A stretch of 8,708 nt of DNA from Spirochaetota bacterium. Its GTDB lineage: Bacteria; Spirochaetota; UBA4802; JAFGJZ01. The stretch lies in the NCBI GenBank assembly GCA_023396665.1, contig JAEWVL010000475.1:1-8708 (forward strand), given 5' to 3'. Below, piece after piece: positions 1-7,054 of this stretch. Position 1 is the stretch's first letter. Every line of letters begins with the position of its first letter. The position numbers and the translations under genes were made by a program. Below the pieces are notes generated by a model, which was not told the origin of the DNA, did no database searches, and was given only the letters and a program-made list of their open reading frames with translations.

Positions 1-67
1 ACCCTCGGTACCGAAACGGTACCACGATTTAGCAAACCGTTCCCTTCGGCCTCTCGGGCATCTCTCC
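1..67 (-). tRNA. tRNA-Ser(GCU), 3' part cut off by the window edge
   Basis: The minus strand shows the acceptor 5' strand GGAGAGA ending at position 67, a D-arm, and an anticodon arm with loop TTGCTAA (anticodon GCT). It then has a long variable arm (GGTACCG/CGGTACC around a TTT loop) and the first strand of the T stem, GAGGG. The T-loop and acceptor 3' strand lie beyond position 1. The long variable arm and GCU anticodon identify a class II serine tRNA reading AGC/AGU. It follows the UGA serine tRNA by only 8 nt, so the two are probably processed from one transcript. Confidence 0.93.
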
Positions 68-75
68 GTAAAAAT

Positions 76-158
76 CGGAAGGTGAGAGATTCGAACTCTC
101 GGAACTTTCGTTCAACGGTTTTCAAGACCGTCACCATCGACCACTCGGACAACCTTCC
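76..158 (-). tRNA. tRNA-Ser(UGA)
   Basis: On the minus strand, acceptor strands GGAAGGT and ACCTTCC pair over 7 bp. The anticodon stem ACGGT/ACCGT encloses the loop CTTGAAA with anticodon TGA. The variable arm is GAAC-GAAA-GTTC and the T-arm is GAGAG with loop TTCGAAT and CTCTC. The mature tRNA is 83 nt counting a G discriminator at position 76. No CCA is encoded (ATTTT follows), so a CCA-adding enzyme is required. It reads UCN serine codons and is the first gene of a two-tRNA unit. Confidence 0.96.
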
Positions 159-165
159 GAGAGTC

Positions 166-193
166 AATCTATATTTGAGAGTCCCAATGTCAA
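166..193 (-). promoter_or_regulatory. Predicted sigma-70 promoter of the tRNA-Ser pair
   Basis: Reading the minus strand, a perfect -35 TTGACA (188-193) is followed by a 16-nt spacer and a -10-like TAGATT (166-171). The mature tRNA-Ser(UGA) begins at 158, so transcription would start about 1-2 nt before the mature 5' end and the precursor leader would be almost absent. The -35 match is strong, the -10 moderate. Confidence 0.7.
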
Positions 194-502
194 CAAAATT
201 AAGAAATGATTTTTTGCTTTTTTGGCGCAGCCGACACGATTAGTCTATACATAATAGTCCCGGCTGGGCGTATCCCCCCGCCTTTTTTTAATGAAGACAT
301 GCAGTAATTATTCTTTAAGAAACAGGTAATAATCACTGAAAAGTACTGGAAATTGCCAATAGCATCAGTGAATATGCCGCTTCGCATGCCTGATTAGATT
401 TCTGTCAGTTAAATCCGATAACACGAAGTTCGAATAATTCCTGTGAAGACGATGTAAATTCATTCCGGCGCTGTTTATTCGGAACACCCAAAGGTTTGTT
501 TT
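194..502. other. Gene-free stretch between the divergent tRNA unit and MATE gene
   Basis: No convincing gene is visible on either strand. A minus-strand open frame of 62 codons (199-387) lacks a good SD and resembles no family I know. The stretch holds one GC-rich hairpin with a T run (262-289). It must also contain the promoter of the MATE gene, but I could not pick out a credible -35/-10 pair for it. Confidence 0.5.
262..289 (+). terminator. Possible hairpin terminator, imperfect stem plus T7
   Basis: GGC-T-GGG (262-268) can pair with CCCGCC (277-282), leaving one bulged T and an 8-nt loop, and is followed directly by seven T (283-289). This has the form of a plus-strand Rho-independent terminator, but no plus-strand gene lies before it. 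It could end an unrecognised small RNA or be chance. An alternative pairing of AGCCG (228-232) with CGGCT (261-265) is also possible. Confidence 0.3.
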
Positions 503-1858
503 ATGACAAAAAAAACGGAAACACCCAATCTGAAACTCGGCCATATCTGCTGGCCGATGTTTATCGAAGAGATTACAGGGGGGCTTTGTGCCTTTACCGA
601 TACACTTTTTTTGAGCATGATAGCGGATTCGGCTGCGGCTTCGATAGGCATGCTGGGACCTGTGATGATGCTCGGTTTTTTTATTCTACCGCAGTTTACC
701 TCAGCGGGGACAAGCGTCGCTTCGCAGTATTTCGGGGCAGGAAGAGAGGATCGTATCGTTCCTACCTGGATTGCCAATCTCATCATCAGTACCGTGATCG
801 GGATAATAATTGCCCTTGCGATTTTTATGACAGCGGGCAGGATCGGGTTGTGGTTCGGCATGGATGCTTCGATGAATAAGTACACGAGTGCTTATATGTC
901 GATCATAGCGATTAACTTTGTTCTCGTGGGAATGCGTTTTTCCTATGCCTCGGTTCTCGCTTCGAAGACTCTGACGCACTGGAACATGGTCGCTTCTGTT
1001 ACGACAAATCTGCTGAATATTCCGCTGAACTGGATTTTGATGAAGGGTTTCTGGATCATTCCCGCCATGGGGGTGAGGGGAGTTGCTCTTGCGACTGTCA
1101 TCTCTTTTCTTGTCGGTTTTCTGATTCTATTCTACATGGTACATGTGCGTCTGAAGATCAGTTTTTTTATTGAGAATCCGCTGAAAAGAATCAGGGAAGT
1201 GCTTATGCCGATTTTGAAGATCGGTATACCGGCCGCACTGGAGCCTTTCAGCTATACCGTGCAAAGTTTCTTCGTGTCCTATCTGATTGTCGGTTTAGGG
1301 CTTGTCGCGATGGGCGCGAATACCTATGTGAACCGGCTCAATTTCATCGATATGACCGTATCCTGGGTTTTGACCATGGGCGGGCAGATCATTATGAGTT
1401 ATCATCTCGGCGCGGGTCGCATTGCCGCAGTCAATCACACCTATCTGCGTGTTGCCCGTATCATGTCGATTTTCGCCTTTGTCAATATGTTTGTTTTTCT
1501 CGTGTTTCACAAACAGGTGCTGGGAATTTTCAGTTCAGATCCCGCCATTTTGAAAACCGCGTTCTGGTTGCTTCTGATAGCTCTTTTCATGGAACCGATA
1601 CGCTCTATCAATATTCTGGGCGGTGTTGCGCTCAAGACTGTCGGTGACGGACGGTTTTCCGTCATCATCGGTCTGGTGTTCATGTGGGGTATTATTCCCG
1701 TAATCGCGCTTATGAAATATCTGGGTTTTGGCATTGTGGGGATTTGGGTTGTGCTTTTGGCGGACGAGACTATTCGTGCGTCGATAAATCTCTGGCGCTG
1801 GTTGTCAGGCAGATGGAGAGGGAAGAGCGTTATCGCGGAGCTGCGGGAGGCTTTGTAA
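503..1858 (+). CDS. MATE family efflux transporter
   Basis: This 451-residue inner-membrane protein has the length and about 12 hydrophobic segments expected of multidrug and toxic compound extrusion transporters. These export cationic drugs or metabolites in exchange for Na+ or H+. The two-fold pseudo-repeat of the family is visible: ASQYFGAGR (73-81) in the N-half is echoed by MSYHLGAGR (298-306) in the C-half. A MATE-like ALKTVGDGRF (376-385) lies near the end. The ATG at 503 follows a modest AAAGG SD (490-494) with 8-nt spacing, and the first 15 residues are a short polar lead before the first membrane helix. It lies 97 nt upstream of eda on the same strand, but eda has its own promoter and SD signals, so co-transcription is unproven. 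The substrate cannot be told from the sequence. Confidence 0.92.
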   Translation: MTKKTETPNLKLGHICWPMFIEEITGGLCAFTDTLFLSMIADSAAASIGMLGPVMMLGFFILPQFTSAGTSVASQYFGAGREDRIVPTWIANLIISTVIGIIIALAIFMTAGRIGLWFGMDASMNKYTSAYMSIIAINFVLVGMRFSYASVLASKTLTHWNMVASVTTNLLNIPLNWILMKGFWIIPAMGVRGVALATVISFLVGFLILFYMVHVRLKISFFIENPLKRIREVLMPILKIGIPAALEPFSYTVQSFFVSYLIVGLGLVAMGANTYVNRLNFIDMTVSWVLTMGGQIIMSYHLGAGRIAAVNHTYLRVARIMSIFAFVNMFVFLVFHKQVLGIFSSDPAILKTAFWLLLIALFMEPIRSINILGGVALKTVGDGRFSVIIGLVFMWGIIPVIALMKYLGFGIVGIWVVLLADETIRASINLWRWLSGRWRGKSVIAELREAL

Positions 1859-1879
1859 GACGGGGGCAGAAAGTATAAT
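1853..1879 (+). promoter_or_regulatory. Candidate promoter for eda
   Basis: A perfect -10 TATAAT (1874-1879) lies 15 nt after a weak -35-like TTGTAA (1853-1858), which overlaps the MATE stop codon. The perfect -10 is the main evidence; the -35 and short spacer are poor. A second, weaker pair (TTGATT at 1881, TACTAC at 1903) lies just downstream. Confidence 0.4.
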
Positions 1880-1938
1880 TTTGATTAACGTTTTCAATTC
1901 AATACTACGAAGAAAAAGTATGCGCAAAGCGTTTGTGT

Positions 1939-1945
1939 AAAGGAG
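1939..1945 (+). promoter_or_regulatory. Ribosome binding site of eda
   Basis: AAAGGAG, 10 nt before the ATG at 1956, is a strong SD that fixes this start. Confidence 0.75.
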
Positions 1946-1955
1946 CGGTGATCAC

Positions 1956-2597
1956 ATGACTGATCTTGTTGCACTGTTTTCCGAATATAAAATTGTACCG
2001 GTTGTTGTCATTGAAAATGCTGATCAGGCATTATTCCTGGCGGAACTGCTGGTTGAAGAAAAACTGCCGTTAATGGAGATAACCTTCAGAAGCGCTGCCG
2101 CTGCCGGGGCGATTGTTGCGGTCAAAAAACGAATCGGCGGTATTGCTGTCGGTGCCGGTACGTTGACGGGCAGGGATGCGATTGATGCTGCGATTGACGC
2201 CGGTTCGGATTTTTTCGTTGCTCCCGGGTTTAATCCGGCAAATGTGCAGTATGCGGCTTTGAAGGGAAAGTGTCTGATTCCCGGAGTCAGCAATCCCTCT
2301 CTGGTCGAACAGGCGATGGAACTCGGTCTTTCACTGCTGAAATTTTTCCCTGCAGAGGATGCCGGAAAGACCGGTATGCTGAAAGCTTTTAAATCCGTTT
2401 ATCCCGATGTTTCATTTATGCCTACCGGCGGTATTGACCTGTCAAACATAGACCCTTATCTGCGGCTTTCCAACGTTGTTGCTTGCGGCGGAAGCTGGCT
2501 GGTGAACTCATCGCTTATACGTGAGGCGAAGTGGGATGCGATTCGACTGCTGGTTCGTGAAGCGGTAGCGCATGTTAAAAATGGCGTGTTGGACTGA
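1956..2597 (+). CDS. eda: KDPG/KHG aldolase (2-dehydro-3-deoxy-phosphogluconate aldolase)
   Basis: This 213-residue cytoplasmic class I aldolase splits 2-keto-3-deoxy-6-phosphogluconate into pyruvate and glyceraldehyde-3-phosphate (Entner-Doudoroff and hexuronate pathways). The family also acts on 4-hydroxy-2-oxoglutarate. The length is normal and the landmarks align with E. coli Eda: EITFRS (41-46) with the catalytic Glu41 and Arg45, VGAGT (65-69), LIPGVSNPS (107-115), the Schiff-base Lys129 in LLKFFPAE, PTGGI (156-160) in the phosphate site, and CGGSWLV (177-183). All expected active-site residues are present. It stands alone: no kdgK, edd or uronate genes are nearby, so its upstream pathway cannot be read from this window. 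The next gene is convergent, with only 39 nt between stop codons and no obvious terminator. Confidence 0.96.
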   Translation: MTDLVALFSEYKIVPVVVIENADQALFLAELLVEEKLPLMEITFRSAAAAGAIVAVKKRIGGIAVGAGTLTGRDAIDAAIDAGSDFFVAPGFNPANVQYAALKGKCLIPGVSNPSLVEQAMELGLSLLKFFPAEDAGKTGMLKAFKSVYPDVSFMPTGGIDLSNIDPYLRLSNVVACGGSWLVNSSLIREAKWDAIRLLVREAVAHVKNGVLD

Positions 2598-2636
2598 CAG
2601 GGCTACCGTTAAACGAAGGATAAAAAATAAGAACAT

Positions 2637-4433
2637 CTATCTGAAATGCTCTTCTAGTTGATTCACCATGGCGCTGAAAGACGCTATATCACTTCGAATG
2701 CGTGTAAACCATTCCTTTGTCTTTGCCACCGAGTCATTGCCCTGCGTTATTTCACCTGTATTGCTTTCAAGAAGCTTTTTTATCTGCATCGCCGATTCGC
2801 CGCTTTTTTGCGCGAGGCTTCGTACTTCATTTGCAACGACGGCAAAACCCCTTCCCATCGAACCTGCGCGGGCGGCCTCAATAGCGGCATTCAGTGATAG
2901 CAGATTGGTTTGAAAAGAAATCTCGTTAACCATTGCGGTGATAGCACTGGCGTTTTTGTTGGATTCAACGATCAGTTCTATTGCGTTTGTTGCGCTGAGC
3001 AGTGAGTCTTCCGCCTGATTCATGTAGCCTTCCAGCGAATGTACGAGTGTCGCGATTTTTCCGGAAAATTCTTTGAATTTGCGGTTCTTTTCCTCTACGG
3101 CGCGAAAAGCCGATTCGACCTCTTCGTGTTTGTGAAGCATTGAATTCGTATAGTAGAAACAGTTCTCTTTTCTGTTCAGTCCGTTATGAATGGCCTTGGC
3201 CATCTTTTTGCATTCACGGTAACCGCAGGAAAGACAGTTTATGATATCAGCTTCGCTGTTTTTATTCAATGAGTGATATATTTTCATGAGAGCATCGTTA
3301 GGCGGAGATGAGATGTTATCCGTAGCTGAAAGGTTCCGGTATGAGCGATCGTAAAGACCTGGTTTCCAGTATTTGTCTATGGTTGCATTGACCGCTTTTG
3401 ATGCTTTTATTATCTTTCGTTTTGCTGTATTGCCGTATTCCCGTTGTGCCCGCTCGCGACGGGTTGCGACCCTTCTTTCAACGCTGTCGAGGGGAATGTC
3501 TTTTACGATAGTGGCTGGTCCCCTGTTACAGCCCTCATGACAGTTGAGCGCATCGATAAGCAGCGGAGCCTCGGAAGCGTTGATCGAATCGATGAGAGTC
3601 TCAAGATAATCATAGACTGCGGGAACGCCCTCAATCTTTCTGGCTGAGCGGTCGATGTCCGGAACATCACGACGTACCGTTTCCAGAAGGCCCCCGGGAG
3701 TTGAGAACAGTACAGCCCGTTCTGCCCGGGCGCCGTAAAAAGGTGTCTCGGACAGTTCGGACAGATTTATATTGTTTGCCTGCAGAATTTCGGCAATAGA
3801 CGCGATGGTAAGGTTGTATACTTTGTCGTTCGGCAGAGTTTCATCAAATTCACGTCGTTTTGCATAACAGGGGGATACGACCGCAATGGATGCCGTACGG
3901 TATTCGGGATAATATTCCCGTATCATCTTGATGGTATGAAGCATCGGACTTTGTGCGGGTGCGAGATAGGGGATCAGCTCAGGATGATAAATCTGGATGA
4001 AAGTGACCAGTGCCGGACAGGGTTGCGCTATTACCGTTTTGGGTGAATTGGTTTTTATAAACTCGAGGTAAGATTTGACGGTCAATTCGGCGCCGAAAGA
4101 AACATCGAAGCATGCCTGTACGCCAAGTGAAATGAGCCAGGTGTTAAGCCTCTCGTATTCAAGAAATGATGCGGCCGCAGCGGGTGCAACGACCGCTACA
4201 ATCTGCTCGTTGTTATCCAGAGCTTCAAGAAATTCGGCTGTATCGTCGACTCCGTGACGGGCGCCGTGTGTGCAGGCTTTTATACAGTTTCCGCATCCGA
4301 TACAAAGATCGGCGTTGAGTTCAACATGATCGCCTGAAGCATCGTTACAGAATTTGACAGGACAGGCCATGATGCATGCGTGGCAATTCACGCATTTGTC
4401 GATGTCGACCTGAACGACTCTGGAGAGCGACAT
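2637..4433 (-). CDS. [FeFe]-hydrogenase-like sensor fused to a chemoreceptor signalling domain
   Basis: 598 residues with no signal peptide, membrane helix or HAMP domain, so cytoplasmic. Domain order: a double [4Fe-4S] ferredoxin module (Cys14/17/20/24 and Cys44/47/50/54); an iron-hydrogenase large-subunit domain (about 75-310); a four-Cys Fe-S domain (Cys400/403/408/425); a coiled-coil start (about 433-460); and an MCP signalling hairpin whose tip (FQTNLLSLNAAIEAARAG, 507-524) and GRGFAVVANEVRSLA (527-541) are nearly canonical. The three H-cluster motifs are recognisable but altered: L1 reads AQPCPAL (Cys139), L2 SPCYAKRREF (Cys189), L3 NCHEGC (Cys298, Cys302). The four expected H-cluster ligands are therefore kept, while the proton-relay Cys of the usual TSCCP is Pro138. 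In known sensory hydrogenases (HydS types) that relay Cys is also lost. I infer a soluble receptor that passes an H2 or redox signal to CheA/CheW. No maturation or che genes are in the window. Confidence 0.88.
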   Translation of the reverse strand: MSLSRVVQVDIDKCVNCHACIMACPVKFCNDASGDHVELNADLCIGCGNCIKACTHGARHGVDDTAEFLEALDNNEQIVAVVAPAAAASFLEYERLNTWLISLGVQACFDVSFGAELTVKSYLEFIKTNSPKTVIAQPCPALVTFIQIYHPELIPYLAPAQSPMLHTIKMIREYYPEYRTASIAVVSPCYAKRREFDETLPNDKVYNLTIASIAEILQANNINLSELSETPFYGARAERAVLFSTPGGLLETVRRDVPDIDRSARKIEGVPAVYDYLETLIDSINASEAPLLIDALNCHEGCNRGPATIVKDIPLDSVERRVATRRERAQREYGNTAKRKIIKASKAVNATIDKYWKPGLYDRSYRNLSATDNISSPPNDALMKIYHSLNKNSEADIINCLSCGYRECKKMAKAIHNGLNRKENCFYYTNSMLHKHEEVESAFRAVEEKNRKFKEFSGKIATLVHSLEGYMNQAEDSLLSATNAIELIVESNKNASAITAMVNEISFQTNLLSLNAAIEAARAGSMGRGFAVVANEVRSLAQKSGESAMQIKKLLESNTGEITQGNDSVAKTKEWFTRIRSDIASFSAMVNQLEEHFR

Positions 4434-4437
4434 GAAG

Positions 4438-4443
4438 ACCTCC
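4438..4443 (-). promoter_or_regulatory. Ribosome binding site of the hydrogenase-like chemoreceptor
   Basis: GGAGGT on the minus strand, 4 nt before the ATG at 4433, is an almost ideal SD with slightly tight spacing. It supports the chosen start, which sits just before the first Fe-S motif. Confidence 0.75.
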
Positions 4444-4498
4444 GCCGGATTAACCGTTTTGTTTGTGAAAAAGGGACAACAGAAGGTGTCTTATTTTG

Positions 4499-4527
4499 AA
4501 TAAATCATGGTTTTAAGGAAAAGTCAA
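4499..4527 (-). promoter_or_regulatory. Predicted promoter of the hydrogenase-like chemoreceptor
   Basis: On the minus strand, TTGACT (4522-4527), a 17-nt spacer and TTTATT (4499-4504) form a sigma-70-like pair with the ideal spacing. Transcription would start near 4492, giving a leader of roughly 60 nt. It lies just after the thiP stop codon, so the receptor can be expressed apart from the thiamine operon. I see no strong terminator between them, so read-through is possible. Confidence 0.5.
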
Positions 4528-4534
4528 ACAACTT

Positions 4535-6057
4535 TCACAAAGGTTTTTTGTCATCGCCCTTTATATCCGTAAACACAAAGGTAAATAAAGCGCATATCGT
4601 AATAACGATAAATGTGATGAGAGAGGTAAACAGGTAGCTTTCAATGTCAAGTCGCCTTGCCGCCAGCTGATAGGAAACCACGCTGGCCAAAGGAAATGAG
4701 GATCCGTTCTGAAAAATGTAGGCGATGGTGAACTCTCCGAAAAAAATAGCGAACAACTGCATGAAAACATTTCTGAAGCTTGTGGACAGCAAAGGCCATT
4801 CGATATGGATAAAGCGTTGCAATTTTCCCGCACCGTCGACTGAAGATTGTTCAAGTATGGCGCTGTCGAAGCGTGCGGACTGATGCTGAAGAAACGAATA
4901 CGCATACGGCAGGGCAATGATGAAGTATCCCCATAATAGTAAAAGCGGGGTCTGCAGACCTAATAGTATCGCGATGTAAAGAAGTGAGATTGCGAGCATT
5001 GCCGGAGAGATACCGAAGAGTGCATTGATCAGCATCTCCTCACGTTTTCGGCGTAATGACAGCAGAAACCATGCAAAAGCGGATGTAAGTGCGGCGCTGA
5101 CACATGAAAGCAGTGTGCTGTTTGCCAGTGAGCGGAGCACGGGGTAATTGCGATTGAATCCGGCAGAAAAAAGCGTCAGTATCGCTTGGGGATTTCTCTG
5201 CAATGAGTAGCGCACAGCCCAGACAAGCGGTAGAAGTACGATTATGAACTCGAAAACAAGCCAGATACCTGAACACAGGGCAGTCCAGAATGGGCGATGA
5301 CAGGGGCGTTCAGTGTCCGTTTCGCGTTCATACGAGGGTATCATCGTCACTAAAACATTGAGTGCGGCGATAAGTAAAAACTGTATAATAGCGACAGAAA
5401 GAGCTTTTGAAAAATTGAGATTGGTGCTCAGTGCGCTGTAGATCGCAACCTCCGGTGTCGTTATTTTTAAAGAACCGAACGAAAGTATCACACCGAAACT
5501 TGTGAAACAGAATACAAAGGTGAGAAATAAACCTCTGCAAAGCGGTTTGGCGGCAAGCGGCAAATACAGATATAAAAATCTCTGAAGTAGCCCGGTTCCG
5601 GCAAGTTTCGCCTCTTCGCGCATTGTGAGGGGTATTGCTTCGAACGCTTCGCAAAGATATCTTACGAGAACCGGTGAATTGAAAAAACATGCGCAATGAC
5701 AACCGACACGAGAGAATATCGCGGAAAGGGGGGGATCGCCGTGTATAGAATTGAGAAAGCAACAATGACGGAAATCACCGGATAGAAGAAAGGGATAATC
5801 CACGTTAGGCGAATTAGTTTTGATAATGTTGTCTGTGACGCTGCGTAGTAGGCGGGTATCGCGGCTGTTACCAGGCATGCCAGCGTGGATAAGGCGCTTT
5901 GCGTAAGCGCCGAGCTGAAAATGAGCCGTATATCTTTTGTGAATAGCGATATTTCAGCGCCGAAACGGAATACAAGCAGAAAAAGCGGCGCGAGTGCGCC
6001 GCAGATCCAAAACAGTAAAAATATATTTTGTCCTATTCTGTCATGATTTTGTGCCAC
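4535..6057 (-). pseudogene. thiP: thiP-like thiamine ABC transporter permease, split by a -1 frameshift
   Basis: Two overlapping frames together encode one inner-membrane permease. From a GTG at 6057 the first frame runs through residue 125 (ending AHVF) and then hits a stop at 5662-5664 after six unrelated residues. The rest, starting FNSPVLVRYL, continues in the -1 frame to a stop at 4535. Joined at the T6 tract (5682-5687 on the plus strand) it makes 507 residues, close to the roughly 535 of E. coli ThiP. It has two permease halves, each with an EAA loop: EEAKLAG near joined residues 148-154, and EQSSVDGAG near 403-411 followed by WPLL. The C-terminal GEFTIAYIF region also resembles ThiP. 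The GTG overlaps the thiB stop by 25 nt; AGGAG (6072-6076) is a distant SD, so translation is probably coupled to thiB. It may be a pseudogene, a recoded gene or a sequencing error. Confidence 0.85.
5682..5687 (-). other. Frameshift point in thiP (homopolymer of six)
   Basis: On the coding strand GTT TTT TCA continues into a short dead end. Re-reading one T gives GTT TTT TTC AAT, which restores the conserved HVFFN segment found at this place in ThiP. A seven-T tract, or one ribosomal or polymerase slip, would repair the frame. Confidence 0.85.
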
Positions 6058-7019
6058 TCGCTAAGCCATTTCTCCTGGTTTTTCTCCATCTCTTCCGCGT
6101 CGATGCTGAGTATTTCATCGGGTACAACCGCGTGACTGAAAACTTCGGGAAGCCTGACAGCGGTGACCGGGAACATCCACTGATTAAGCGGTATTTCACT
6201 TTGAAATTCGTCGCTCAGCATGAAGTCAATAAAACTTTTGGCCAGCGAAGCCGAATCGCAGTTGCTGACGACACTTGCGCCCTCAATCTGTATGAATCCC
6301 TTTCCTTCGGGAATATAGGCTTTATAGAGCGATTCCCCGTAATTGTGAACCGCATAGGCTCCGTCAGTTGCGTAACTGACCATCATGGGCGCCTCGCCGC
6401 TTTCAAATTTTGCGAAAGACTCGCTCCAGCCGGGTGCGGCCGTTACAACCGAAGTTCTGAATTCGCGCCAGAAATCCTTCCAGTTGTCACCGTACAAAGC
6501 GATCGTCCAGAACAGAAAATCAGTACCGGGTGAAGAGGTCTGGGGATTCTGAATAATGATCGATTTCGGAAAATTTTTGAATTCTTTCAGTGAATGCGGC
6601 GGAGTTATTTTTGCCGGGTTATAGACAATGGCCAATGCGCCGTAATCGTAGGGTGTCGCGTAATGGTCGGCGCTGAAGAGCAGTGACTTGTCTTTTATTT
6701 TATCAAGCTGCGGGCTTTTATACTGTTCGACGAGGTTCTGTTTTTTTGCCTGCAAAAGTGTTGCGGGGGTAAGACCGATAGCGAGATCAGCGGCTGGTTT
6801 GTGTTTCTCGAGTAAAAGGCGCGCGATTATGTTCGCGGTATCCTCAAAAAGCACCACTTTGACGCTGCAGTTGTTTTGTTTTTCAAATGCTGGTACAAGA
6901 CTGTCACGTATCCAGCCCATGCTTTCATAGGTGTAGATGACAAGTTCATTGTTTTGTCTGCTCGAACAGGAACTGATTGCGAGCACGGCAGCCAGCAGCA
7001 GAACGTAAAATTTTTTCAT
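6033..7019 (-). CDS. thiB: Thiamine ABC transporter substrate-binding lipoprotein
   Basis: A 328-residue periplasmic-type binding protein that delivers thiamine or its phosphates to ThiP; E. coli ThiB has 327 residues. The N-terminus is a lipoprotein signal: MKK, a hydrophobic stretch and a relaxed lipobox ISSC with Cys18. ThiB-like landmarks, counted from this start, are IYTYES (28-33), PYDYGALAIVYN (123-134), NPQTSSPG (158-165), GWSESF (197-202), VSYATDGAYA (214-223) and NQWMFPV (279-285). These keep the aromatic residues (Trp198, Tyr216, Tyr222, Trp281) that line the thiamine pocket in the E. coli protein. The upstream TPP riboswitch confirms the substrate class. I prefer the ATG at 7019 over the one at 7031 because it gives the normal signal peptide and length, and a GGA lies 7 nt before it. 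Neither start has a strong SD. The gene overlaps thiP by 25 nt. Confidence 0.93.
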   Translation of the reverse strand: MKKFYVLLLAAVLAISSCSSRQNNELVIYTYESMGWIRDSLVPAFEKQNNCSVKVVLFEDTANIIARLLLEKHKPAADLAIGLTPATLLQAKKQNLVEQYKSPQLDKIKDKSLLFSADHYATPYDYGALAIVYNPAKITPPHSLKEFKNFPKSIIIQNPQTSSPGTDFLFWTIALYGDNWKDFWREFRTSVVTAAPGWSESFAKFESGEAPMMVSYATDGAYAVHNYGESLYKAYIPEGKGFIQIEGASVVSNCDSASLAKSFIDFMLSDEFQSEIPLNQWMFPVTAVRLPEVFSHAVVPDEILSIDAEEMEKNQEKWLSEWHKIMTE

Positions 7020-7054
7020 TGTAGTATCCATTAATGTGGGGGGAACAGTAAAAG

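Noticed and set aside
199..387. Minus-strand open frame of 62 codons beyond the tRNA promoter
   Set aside because: It has no good SD and no recognisable motif, and its codons run through the GC hairpin and T7 stretch. It is better explained as non-coding.
475..979. Minus-strand open frames opposite the MATE gene
   Set aside because: They are shadows of a well-supported membrane transporter on the other strand and show no family resemblance.
2637..4433. Catalytic H2-producing hydrogenase
   Set aside because: The proton-relay Cys is absent, the L1 motif is strongly altered, and the C-terminus is a signalling hairpin, so a sensor is the better reading.
4513..4537. AT-rich hairpin just after the thiP stop codon
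   Set aside because: GAAAGT/ACTTTTC has a bulge, little GC and no following U run, and it overlaps the -35 of the next gene, so it is not a credible terminator.
5766..5878. Start of the second thiP frame as a separate gene beginning at 5878
   Set aside because: The residues before the FFN segment in that frame are unlike any permease; the real upstream coding is in the other frame, so this is one split gene.
5994..6533. Plus-strand open frame of 179 codons
   Set aside because: It lies opposite the 3' half of thiB and the start of thiP, both strongly conserved. Its product resembles nothing I know.
6033..7019. Iron(III)-binding protein as an alternative to ThiB
   Set aside because: The permease and binding protein families are related to ferric uptake systems, but the TPP riboswitch and ThiB-specific segments (TSSPG, GWSES, NQWMFPV) favour thiamine.
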